Of a stretch of 64,000 bases of DNA, positions 1 through 9,392 are shown one piece after another. The position numbers and the translations under genes were made by a program. Origin of the DNA: Mayamaea pseudoterrestris (taxonomy: Eukaryota; Bacillariophyta; Bacillariophyceae; Sellaphorales; Sellaphoraceae); contig BROI01000017.1 of assembly GCA_027923505.1 (NCBI GenBank), positions 310,001-374,000 of the forward strand. Direction: 5' to 3'. The number at the start of each line of letters is the position of its first letter. Within the stretch, counting starts at the first letter, position 1. Below the pieces are notes generated by a model that made no database searches, was not told the DNA's origin, and was given only the letters and a program-made list of their open reading frames with translations.

Positions 1-1080
1 CCATCCCGGGTAACCATCATGAGCATATTCTCCGCGTCACACGCTAAATTGGCAATTACCCAGAGAGCTGAGAGTCGAGCTTGCCAGGGAACGGCCGAAT
101 ATGGTGACTGGCATAGTCGCATCAAGATTGGTAGACACTTGGGAAAGTTTGCTAGCGTCTTGATGGCATCGCCCACACGTGCATAGTGGCCAAGCAGTTT
201 TGTTGCGTACTGCAGAAACAAGGAAGCGTCATGCGACGCATCGTACTCATTATGCTGATTGTTGTCATTTGCACCATGATGAACATAGCCTACGTATTCC
301 TTACCATCCTGACAATTTGCAAGGCGTCGATCCATTTCTCGCTCGACGGCATCAATCAGGAGACTCAAAGTAATGCTTCCCATGCGCAAAAAGCTGGCGC
401 GGACCATGCTACTTGAGCTTCGATGCACTAGTTCCATGGCTTGGGCAGTTAGTGCCAACTCCGTCGTGATTATTGCTTCATGCTTGTTAGTACCGCTACT
501 GACACGCGTTGTTTCCGTTTGACTGGCAACACGCAGTAAAAAGACAAAGTGTTTCAACAATGCCGCGTCTGCTCCAGCGGCCATTTCCTGATTGTGATGC
601 GATTCATCATCGTTGCTTTCAAAGGTTTCGACTGCTCGTTGAATGGCCTCGAGTCGCTCCGATCGTGTCACGCAAGTGGCGAGTGCTGCAGAATGCAAAT
701 GAACATTGCAAGTAGGAAATGGAGACTGAGCAGGCAATTTATGCAAGCGTCATCACAATGTATCTCACTTGGAATACCTAATCCTACGTACCATCCACGA
801 CTTGCTTTGGCGTCCATTTTGACGGTGATGCTTGGAGTCGCATTCGCTTGTGCTGAGGCAGACTTGATGCATCTTCATCGTGCTGATGCTGCTGATGGAA
901 CAAGGTAAAATCAACGCTCTTTTTGCGTCGAGGTGGCCCGGATTCATTCGTGATTGGAGTCGCTTGGTGGCTATTATGATTCATGGTGCTCCTTTCAAAG
1001 CTGCTCGTCGAAATGCGATAGTCATCGTCATCCGATGCGGACAGCATGGCATTGGCCATGGTTAACAGGCTGGCGGCCAT
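1..1080 (-). CDS. ARM/HEAT-like helical repeat protein, N-terminal part (runs off left edge)
   Basis: Two exons on the minus strand: 1080-792, then 685 to the window edge, with an intron at 791-686 (GTACGT...TGCAG). The joined frame is open for about 324 residues. The start is the ATG at 1080. The first ~95 residues are polar and disordered and carry a basic patch (PPRRKKSVDF). The second exon looks helical, and a segment near the edge (WQARLSALWVIANLAC) resembles an armadillo or HEAT repeat. The family is not identified. An importin-alpha-like or other ARM protein is possible, but the C-terminal part lies outside the window. It is divergent from the SNF2 gene at 1644, so the 563 bp between them probably holds both promoters. 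I see the exon structure directly; the ARM assignment is an inference from one segment. Confidence 0.6.
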
Positions 1081-1643
1081 GCAAAACTACTATGATACTT
1101 GACCGCAGCCTGACTTTTGTCGTTCGAGTTTAATGTCAATGCCCTTTATGAATGAGGCTGCTGACCTTGTCCGCCTTTCCCTCACGCATTGGAGAGTGGC
1201 TTCACCATGATGGATCGCTGTCACGTTGACACCGAATCTTCGCGTTCGCACCGCGGAGCCACGAAACGTCCCTGTGTCACATCAGGACCAATGTAAGTGC
1301 GAGTTTTAGTTAAGCCTGTTTTGCACTATTGCCTACTTATGAGTTTTCATCTGTTGCCCATTCGTGAGTGTTCATCGTGGCCTGTTTTATACTATTGCCT
1401 GCGTTTGGCTTTCATTGTCGGTGCCGACGCGCGGAAGTCGGACGTTGGTGCGCCGCGCGCCATGGCCAATGAGCCAACGAAACAAAGATTGCAGCAGCCA
1501 TCGAACGAAAGGTCCTCATCTCGTTACGCTACAATTGTATCACTGTAAACGTTATTTCCTTTCGCGAGCGCAGTCGGTAACAGGGACTGCGATTGTTGAA
1601 GCAAGTTTCTACCTCCATCCGCTGCAAGTCCTTCGTCATTGCA
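1081..1643. other. Divergent intergenic region (ARM-like gene / SNF2 gene)
   Basis: No coding sequence that I can support. It separates two divergent starts, so it should contain both promoters. It holds an imperfect direct repeat of about 20 bp (see 1315-1400). Short open frames here lack any recognisable protein. Confidence 0.6.
1315..1400. repeat. Imperfect 20-bp direct repeat, 66 bp apart
   Basis: CCTGTTTTGCACTATTGCCT at 1315-1334 recurs at 1381-1400 with 18 of 20 bases identical. Both copies follow a GAGTnTT-like sequence. It may be a small local duplication in the promoter region. Confidence 0.6.
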
Positions 1644-4600
1644 ATGACAAGTTTGATGCAAATGCAAGCAACCGCCACAGGGGAAGCGCAGTCTTTGCAT
1701 CCTGGCGAGGATGACCAAAGCAAGGAGCAGCGAGAGACTATCGAATCGAAATATGCCGCTAATGATGAAGATTCCGGTGAAGATGACGATGATGACGATG
1801 AAGTCATAGTCTTGAATGAAGGAGGAGGCAAGCTGGAGAATGACTCGACTCCACGCCGCTCTAGCCGCAAGCGAACATCGACAGTCATCCACGTCAAAGG
1901 CGGTCATGCCATCAAGAAGGAGAATAACTATGTTCTCAAGGGACATTCGTACGTTTTTGGAGTCCGCGATGAGGAGCAAGTTGCACCGAAACAGCGAGCC
2001 CCCAAGAAGGCGCGTCAAACGAACGGAGCAGCAGCGCCTGCGAAACCAAAGTCAAACCATGAGCAGCGTCGCATGCAATTCAAGGAAGAGATCAAGCAAG
2101 CAATTGCCGCCAAGAAGGATTTGCGACTTGCTTTTTTGAAAAAGCACTTGCCGTCGTTTGTTCCATTTATTGACCCCAAGGTTGCTGCGGGCATTAGAGA
2201 CACCCCGATGCCCGCACAAGCCGCGACCAGGGAGCTGCAAGTTTTAATGCAACCGGATGCTATTAAAGCTGAATTACGCGACTACCAAATGGAGGGATTG
2301 CAGTTCATGGCTCGCATGTATGCTTGCAATATGGGAATGATCCTCGGAGATGAAATGGTAAGTCAAATTTTCCTTGATGACGCTGTGCAGTTGTGCGAGG
2401 CTGTCGTCGCTATAGAGCCGAGCTGGGTCCATTATTCCAAGTCGCTTGCTTGATGCTGCTGCTGATGACGATGATGATGATGACAATTGCGCTCTTCCTC
2501 TGATCGAAATTGTTAATTTTTGCCCATTTGCATAGGGACTAGGAAAGACGATTCAAACTATTAGCTTGATTTGCTATTTAAAGGAACATCACGGTCTCAC
2601 GGGCCCAAATCTTATCATCTGCCCAATGAGCGTCCTTTATTCATGGTGCTCGGAGATTAAAAAATGGAGTCCCTCGTTGAAATACCTTCGCTTCCACAGC
2701 TCGTCCACCACGGATGCCTCGATTCATAATGAAGATTTAATGAAGTACGACATGATTGTCACCACCTACGAAATGGCCAAGGCTCCGAAGCTTGCTCATT
2801 TTTGGCAGCGTCACACATTTCGCCTGCTCGTTCTAGACGAAGGTCATAGAATTAAAAGTACAGAGACGCAAACAACTCAAGCCATTTGTAAAATTCACGC
2901 GGAGAATCGTCTCATTCTCACGGGGACGCCGTTAAGTAATACGTTGACGGAGCTATACAGCCTTCTCCACTTTCTGGCGGGCGATGTGTTTACAACCAGC
3001 GAACCTTTTGATGATGCGTTTGATCTGACTCTGAACAAGGTTGACGACAAGAGACTCAGTCAAGCCCACATCATGCTGTCCACTTTAATGCTCCAACGCA
3101 GAAAGGAAAAGGTGGAGAAGCTTATTCCGACAAATTTGGAAACCAAGGTGATTTGCCCCTTGTCGACGATTCAAATTTGGTGGTACAAGGCAATTTTGCT
3201 CAAGGACATAGCTTTACTATCCAATGGCGGCGCTGGAAAGGGCAAGCTTCTCAGTAACTTGATTATGCAGTTGCGAAAATGCTGCTTGCATCCCTTTTTA
3301 TTCGACGGAGCTGAAGACATTGGAGCAACGACACTCGAATTACTCATTGGCGCATCAGGAAAGCTAGCAGTGTTGGACAAATTACTTTGCAGCCTCTACC
3401 GCAAGAAGCACCGCGTTTGCCTTTTCTCGCAGTTCACGCGAGTGTTGGACATTTTGGAAGACTACTGTATTGGCCGCGGTTGGAAGTTTGTCCGATTCGA
3501 TGGGTCGACTGCACGAGCCAAGCGAAACTTCGTCGTTAACTCTTTTAATGCGCCCAACAGCGACAAATTTCTGTTTTTAATGTCCACGCGAGGTACGCTA
3601 AAAGTGTCACTCGGTTCTTGTTGCTACAAACGTCTTCTCACAAATCAGTTGCTTCTATGTTGCTCAACTTAGCTGGTGGCATGGGCCTGAATTTGCAGAC
3701 GGCAGACACTTGCATTCTCTACGACTCGGACTGGAACCCTAGTGCTGACAAGCAAGCCATGGCAAGAGTTTGCCGGATTGGACAGACGAAGAAGGTCCAT
3801 ACGTATCGCCTCGTGACGGAAGGAACAGTCGAAGAGCGCATGATTGAGCGAGCAGAAAAGAAACTATACCTTGACCGCATGGTGACACGCGATGGATCAG
3901 AGCTCGCCCTTGACGACGCGGAAGGAGAGGATGTGCTGGACGAAGGAGTTCTCATGGCAACACTAAAATTTGGCTGCAGTGCCGTTTTTGGGCAAGGAAG
4001 CATGAAGGGCAACAGACTTCCATTCGACGACGACATTGAACTCATAACTGATCGTAGTCGGACTGACGATTTTTCGCAGGGCAACCTCCGAGGCGGCACT
4101 CTTGCGACTGCCAAGGATTTTGACGCCACTAAGATGTTTAGTTCAACAACAGATTTTGCCGGAATTGATTTTGCAGCGATTCGGAAGCAGTATGAGAAAC
4201 AGAAGCGCCCTGGAACGATCAACGACATTGGCGAAATATGGAAGAAGAAGCGCGAAGTGAAGCAACGAATCCAAATGGTCGAATCAAAAGGTTCTGGATA
4301 CGGCTCTGCATTCGTTCCCGTTTTGAAATCAAATGACTATGATCTTGAATCAGGCGAGCCTTCCGTATTCCAAAACGAGCTCAAAGGTCGTCGCGAACTG
4401 ACACAACAGAAGAAGAAGGTTCACATTGAACATCAAGACTTTTGCCAAGTATGCACAGACGGAGGTAGTCTGATTGAATGTCCTCGCTGCCCCTGCTGTG
4501 TCCACCTAGAATGTTCCGGTGTCGACAGCGCCAAGAACTTTCTATGTTGCTCGCATCACCGTTGCGAGGTCTGCGAAAAACCAGCACATGCAGCGGGTGG

Positions 4601-6026
4601 CTTTATCTTCCCATGCTCGGCGTGTCCAAAGGCCTTTTGTGAAGACCATTTGCCGAAAGAAGCGACGTTTCTGGAACCGTGTGATCGAATGGAAGCCCTT
4701 GATTTTACAATCAAAAATGGCGTATATATTCACTGCTCCAGCGGATGTGAAACGCTTGCCATCAAGGAATTTGGTTTCAAGCCAGCTCAAGAGAAAGAAC
4801 GCAATCCCTGCCCCGAGAAGCTGGATGTAGCGTCGCATTTTGGTGGTGAAGTGGACGACTCTCTAGAAGCTCCCGAAGACCTCGTCGTTCATCATAAGCG
4901 TGATCGCAAACAGGTTCGACCTACGACAAATGAAGGCACCCGTGCGGCCATGAGTATGGTCACCATTGAAAGTCCCGACACGAGCGGTGACAGCGACGAT
5001 GACTTTGTTATGGAATTGGGCCATACTAGCCCACACCGGGGCCAGCGGCAGAAACCAAATTCAAAATGGACAAATGCGGTCGCTGTCCCAAGTGCGTCAG
5101 TCCACGTCCTCGTCGACGGCATAACGGCTCCTCTTCCAGGCCGTGCAAAGCAACCTTCTATTCGAGATGGTAACACGCAATCCAGTCTGTTGTCTGGCGA
5201 ATATGATGTGTTCCTTCCTGTAATTGACAAGAGATTTGGTTTGCGTATTGTCGAACAAGGCCAGAACGTGGTATTTGCCTCTTACGCAAAAACGTCGAAA
5301 GGAACTGCATGCTTTGCTGAGCGCAGTAAGCTCATCCGAAACTCTGGCGACGTATTAGTAAAGGTCGGCGACGAAAGTACAGAGGGCAAATCGTTCCAAG
5401 AGGTCAAGCAAATGATCGCAACCTGCATCAGCGCCAATGTAACGCCTCTTGCTTTGCGTTTCTTTGACATTAAAACTCTGCGTTATCAGTCTCAACCGTT
5501 TCGAGGAGTGGTCAATGAATCACTTGTTGCCGGGCACTCGATAGCTCACAAACCTGAATCGAAGGCGCCCGCCAACAAGTTGCCTTCAACATCGAATAAT
5601 CCTCATCCCCTTCAGTACACAGCAAAAATTCCTCCTGTCAATGGCAAGCTCTTCATAATTATTGTAAAGGGTTCTCATGGTGGATCATGCTTTTCTGGTT
5701 ATGAACGCCATTCGGACGGATCCAGGGGATTTGCTGAACTGCATGGTCTCATTCGCAACGTCGGTGATCGAATTATCGCCATTGATGGCTCGCCTATGAT
5801 GCATATGCAGCACAAGACCATTGCATGCGTTCTTCAAGAGCGGGCCAAGACTGGACGTCCAGTCACGTTGCTGCTTGAACAAACTACTGAATGTCAAAAC
5901 CAGTCTGCCCCTTACACCGCTGACTCGCACGTGTCATCGGCTGTAGGTGGCCTGATGCAGTCAATTCCATCGGACGACAACGCTCAATTAAGTACTAAAG
6001 CTTGCGCCGTCACCGGAACAATCTAA
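1644..6026 (+). CDS. SNF2-family chromatin-remodelling ATPase with PHD-like finger and two PDZ-like domains
   Basis: Three exons: 1644-2357, 2536-3592 and 3673-6026, about 1,374 residues. Introns are 2358-2535 (GTAAGT...ATAG) and 3593-3672 (GTACGC...TTAG). The first ATG of the frame is at 1644. An acidic, basic-flanked N-terminus leads to the ATPase: ELRDYQMEGLQFM, the Walker A motif completed across intron 1 (GDEM/GLGKT, about residue 240), DEGH, and the C-terminal helicase half across intron 2 (STRA/GGMGLNLQTAD...SDWNP...RIGQ). This module is typical of ISWI/CHD-type remodelers, which slide or exchange nucleosomes. A Cys-rich PHD-like finger starts near residue 848 (CQVC...CPRCPCCVHLEC). 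Two PDZ-like folds follow near 1100-1190 and 1247-1325 (GLRIVEQGQNV; NVGDRIIAIDG). PDZ domains are not usual in SNF2 proteins. Adjacent gene at 6329 is on the same strand. Confidence 0.9.
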
Positions 6027-6328
6027 GCAGAAGGTTTCTGATGCTTGTCGTCCCGAAAGTGGTAGTCAACGTTCCTGTAAACCGATGTTTGCTTGTTGCT
6101 TCAAGCGCTATATCTCTTTGTCCGTAGTATACCTGTACGACGATGAATAAACTACCACCATACAAGTAGGATACCTCAGTGTACCACAACTATTAGAGTA
6201 GTGTACCTGTATCGCTACTGCATCGGTAGCTATCGGAAAGGTCTTGCACGGGACCCAGCATTCCCGTCTTTTCATTCACGATGAGCCAAGGAAACGGAGG
6301 GTGAATCACTCGAACAAGCCATTCGACC
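6027..6328. other. Intergenic, 3' of SNF2 gene and 5' of PncC-NUDIX gene
   Basis: No gene seen. TACCTGTA occurs twice (about 6129 and 6206) along with a GTACGAC element, which also occurs in other intergenic stretches of the window. Confidence 0.5.
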
Positions 6329-7948
6329 ATGACGACCAAATCAAGGTGCCCTTGCCTAATCTTTCCACTCTTCCTTTGCATCCGCTCTTCATTAAGCATG
6401 ACAGTGACATCACCTGCTTTTTACAAGCTAGTCCAAGCACTAAAATGTCACAAGAAAACCTTGACAGTGGTCGAGCAATGCTGCGGAGGTTTGATCTCGT
6501 CGAGCATCTTGGCACAACCTGGTGCATCGGCAGTCTACTATGGAGGTTCCGTGAGCTACAATACAAAACATAGCAAACCATTGCTGCTAAACGATGAAGA
6601 ATTGTATCAGTCAGTATCAAAAAGGCCTCCAAACGATACTGGTTGCAGTGAAGCCGAGCAGTACATTCAGTCGAAACTCTCATGGACGGCAGCAACTTCA
6701 GTTGCCTTTTGTAAAGCTTTGAATACGGACTTTGCAATTGCTGAAGGAGGAGCATCTGGGCCAACCTTTCGACCTAATGATATGGATAAGGGATTTGCCG
6801 TTGTTTGCGTCGCTGGCAAAGGGGCTGACGGAAAGGTGTCGGTTCTGAAACAGGAGGTGATTCACAGCGAGACGAACGACCGAGAGCCTAACATGCGACT
6901 TTTTGCAGATCAAGCGGCGGAAATTGCAACATCCGTCATCACTACAGTGAAAGAAAGCAGTTTAAATGCTCAAGACCCTACGAAGGCATCAAAACCGCTC
7001 GGTTTGGATCGAGCAGTGCATTTACGTTCCGACGCCAGTGCCTTGACAGAGATGAGACCTAGTGCGAGGTTCGTCCTTTTGCAGGGAGCTAAAGTGCTGC
7101 TGCAAGAAACTATCAAGCCAGCTCTACTCGACTTTCCTACTGTCCAGAAAGTTGTCCTAGATCAGCAGCAACTAACCTTCCTGGGTATCATGACGAACGA
7201 TCGAACGCCGATGTTTGCCGTCGACCTTGACGAGAATTCAGACGTTTCCCAGCTTCCTACCGGCACCCGTTTTGCCGACACTCGAACGACCGCTCCTTTG
7301 TTTACGTCGCTACACAATGAACTTGTGTTACACGCCACTGCTCTCTCACAATGGCAGCGACGTACCAAGTTTTGCACCGCATGCGGAGGATCCACCCGCT
7401 TGATTGACGGCGGCACAGCCTGCCAATGCACCCAATGCAGCACCAAGTCGTGGCCCCGACAGGATCCTAGCATGATTGTCCTCATATCCTCGCGTGATGG
7501 ACAGCGCGTTCTTCTCGCCAAGTCTCCCAGACATCCCGATAAGATGTATACCGTTCTTGCTGGATTTGTCGAAGCCGGTGAAGCGTTTGAAGCGACAGTT
7601 GTTCGAGAAACGTTTGAAGAGACTGGCGTGATTGTGGACGAGGGGAGTATGCAGTATTGTGGGAGTCAGCCGTGGCCCTTTCCGCAAAGCTGCATGATCG
7701 GATTCATTGCCACGGCCGATGACACGACACCGCTCAACATTGATACGGCGGAGCTTGTCGACGCCAAGTGGTTCAGTCGCAGTGACGTGGAAAGGGCGGC
7801 GACTGTTCCCGGCGCCACCATGCAAAAGGAAGTTGCCGAGGCGGCCTTGAAAAATGACCCATCAATTCCACTGCTCATCCCTCCCAAAAATGTGATTGCT
7901 CGTAAGCTTATTGATCGATGGCTTGATCAGGGTATTAATACACGTTGA
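6329..7948 (+). CDS. Fused PncC/CinA-like NMN amidase domain + NADH pyrophosphatase (NudC/NUDT12-type NUDIX)
   Basis: Single exon, 539 residues, ATG at 6329 (Met24 is an alternative). Residues ~40-205 resemble the CinA C-terminal/PncC family: VVEQCCGGLISS, then QPGASAVYYGGSVSYN, matching the family's ESCTGG...PGSS...YS pattern. PncC converts NMN to nicotinate mononucleotide plus ammonia. The Ser of PGSS and the Tyr, remembered as catalytic, look retained; the ESCTGG Ser is Gln and the catalytic Lys is shifted by about one position. Residues ~290-530 are an NADH pyrophosphatase: a four-Cys zinc ribbon (CTAC...CQCTQC, near 350-375), a NUDIX box (near 412-434, GFVEAGEAFEATVVRETFEE then TGV) and the SQPWPFPQS signature (near 447) that marks NADH-preferring enzymes. 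NudC splits NAD(H) into NMN(H) and AMP, so the fusion would place consecutive steps on one chain. The N-terminus is hydrophobic and could be a targeting sequence. Confidence 0.85.
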   Translation: MTTKSRCPCLIFPLFLCIRSSLSMTVTSPAFYKLVQALKCHKKTLTVVEQCCGGLISSSILAQPGASAVYYGGSVSYNTKHSKPLLLNDEELYQSVSKRPPNDTGCSEAEQYIQSKLSWTAATSVAFCKALNTDFAIAEGGASGPTFRPNDMDKGFAVVCVAGKGADGKVSVLKQEVIHSETNDREPNMRLFADQAAEIATSVITTVKESSLNAQDPTKASKPLGLDRAVHLRSDASALTEMRPSARFVLLQGAKVLLQETIKPALLDFPTVQKVVLDQQQLTFLGIMTNDRTPMFAVDLDENSDVSQLPTGTRFADTRTTAPLFTSLHNELVLHATALSQWQRRTKFCTACGGSTRLIDGGTACQCTQCSTKSWPRQDPSMIVLISSRDGQRVLLAKSPRHPDKMYTVLAGFVEAGEAFEATVVRETFEETGVIVDEGSMQYCGSQPWPFPQSCMIGFIATADDTTPLNIDTAELVDAKWFSRSDVERAATVPGATMQKEVAEAALKNDPSIPLLIPPKNVIARKLIDRWLDQGINTR

Positions 7949-8237
7949 TAGAATGGCTTGATGAAGGCACTGAAGCGTACTTGTAGCAACTACATACATG
8001 TGTGTCTCGCGCCATAGCTACGTACTGGTGCCAAAGATGTCGAGTCGCAATGGTATTGCGTGACGGGCCTGCCGATGTGGAGCTCACAATTTCGCGGGCC
8101 GTCACCTCTCATCGCTCATCAGGAACCTCGTCGAAGGCCCGCCATTACGATCGGCATTCTTACAAACGACCACAAACATACTGGCAAATTCATTGAGAAA
8201 GTAGTGGAAGCCAGTGAAGAAACCTACATTGACATAA
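7949..8237. other. Intergenic between PncC-NUDIX and thioesterase genes
   Basis: 289 bp between two plus-strand genes. Nothing recognisable; an open frame here is a shadow in a different frame from the thioesterase. Confidence 0.4.
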
Positions 8238-8855
8238 ATGGTTTTAATTCACACCCCACGAACCTTAGTCGCCATTGGCAAGGGCTTGATGCGCAAAGGT
8301 GCATCAGATGCCCAGAGGATCGGCCTCGGCGATTGTCCCCACGTTTACACATCGCGGGTTGGTTTATTAGATCTGGACTACATGGGCCATATGAATAACG
8401 CTGCCTATCTAAGTCACGCAGAGCTGGCGCGATGGCAGATGACGACGGAAAGCGGCATGCTGCACAAGGGCTACAAAAAGAATTGCTTCTTTGTCGTTAC
8501 GGCGAGCACTGTTCGGTATCGAAAAGAAATCCGTTATGGAAAATTCAATATTGAGACTCGCTTCATGGGCTTTGACGACAAGAGCATGTGGGGGATTCAC
8601 AACTTTTACGTTCCGAACAAGAAGGACCAAGCCGCATCTCGTCGCGTGCGTGCACAAGTCTTGGTGAAAGCTGCCGTTTTGCGAGAGAATAAGCTTATTA
8701 GTCCCAAGGAGTTTTACACAGGTATTTTGGAGCTGGAAGATGACATTATTAAGCAACAAGAATCTTTCTACGGCGACGAATCCTTTCAAGAAATGGTACG
8801 CAACTACACTGCACTGGAGGAGTCGATGCGAACGGCAGCAGCCCTTGAGGAGTAG
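8238..8855 (+). CDS. Hotdog-fold thioesterase-like protein (THEM6-like)
   Basis: Single exon, 205 residues, ATG at 8238. The stretch DLDYMGHMNNAAYLSHAELA is the characteristic hotdog/4HBT motif around the central helix of acyl-CoA thioesterases. The following part (FFVVTASTVRYRKEIRYGKF...TRFMGFDDKSMWG) fits the THEM6/Al4a-type branch of single-domain thioesterase-like proteins. The general role would be acyl-CoA hydrolysis or lipid metabolism; the substrate cannot be read from the sequence. The 3' end overlaps, antisense, a small open frame at 8804-9070. Confidence 0.85.
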   Translation: MVLIHTPRTLVAIGKGLMRKGASDAQRIGLGDCPHVYTSRVGLLDLDYMGHMNNAAYLSHAELARWQMTTESGMLHKGYKKNCFFVVTASTVRYRKEIRYGKFNIETRFMGFDDKSMWGIHNFYVPNKKDQAASRRVRAQVLVKAAVLRENKLISPKEFYTGILELEDDIIKQQESFYGDESFQEMVRNYTALEESMRTAAALEE

Positions 8856-9070
8856 TGATTACACACGCACAACACCATGTCATTTTTATAAAAGCGCGTA
8901 GATTTCATAAATTGCTCAATGTCAGAAAAGTTATCCTGTAGGAATACGTAGTTTCGAAAGACCTTGACATTTTGCTTATAAGACTTCAACTTTTGATCCA
9001 TTTCCCATGTGTGCAGCTGTCGATCATACGACTGCCAAAACTCACTGGCTCTTCGCAATATGTCGCCCAT
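8804..9070 (-). CDS. Small hypothetical protein, 88 aa
   Basis: Open frame from the ATG at 9070. It begins MGDILRRASEFWQSYDRQLH and has a charged, helix-prone composition with regular aromatic residues, unlike a random shadow frame. It reads toward the thioesterase gene and its last ~50 bp overlap that gene's 3' end antisense. The upstream 320 bp is shared with the divergent Rab escort gene. The true 3' end could involve an undetected intron. No family recognised; it could be a small mitochondrial or structural protein, or not a gene. Confidence 0.35.
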   Translation of the reverse strand: MGDILRRASEFWQSYDRQLHTWEMDQKLKSYKQNVKVFRNYVFLQDNFSDIEQFMKSTRFYKNDMVLCVCNHYSSRAAAVRIDSSSAV

Positions 9071-9392
9071 ACTAGCGCTAACACATCAATCACCTATTGA
9101 CTAACAGAAATCAATCAGTGACACAAGCGCACTCAGCAGTCGCGTCGCTCTTTTTCACCAACGCGCAAAGCGCGAGCAGTGCAACAAAGCTTCTACATAA
9201 TCTAAAGACAAAATAACAAAAGAAAGATGTTGGCGCAGACTGGTCCTGCGGGAAAGACGTCGCCCTGCGACACCCTCTCACTGCGTCTCAGGATTGCTCG
9301 CGCACCTCCCTCCGATTCACCACCGCCCGTCTATTTATACATAACTAAAAACTCAAAGATACACTGACATTTCATACCAATCGAGCAGAGTC
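9071..9392. other. Divergent intergenic region upstream of Rab escort protein gene
   Basis: No gene seen. A TATA-like run (CTATTTATACATAAC) lies about 60 bp before the ATG at 9393, preceded by a C-rich stretch. Confidence 0.4.

Noticed and set aside
1593-1643. Longer SNF2 N-terminus
   Set aside because: The frame is open upstream but begins at TTG; the first ATG is at 1644.
3593-3672. Splitting the SNF2 region into two genes
   Set aside because: A GT-AG intron joins STRA and GGMGLN exactly as the helicase motif requires, so it is one gene.
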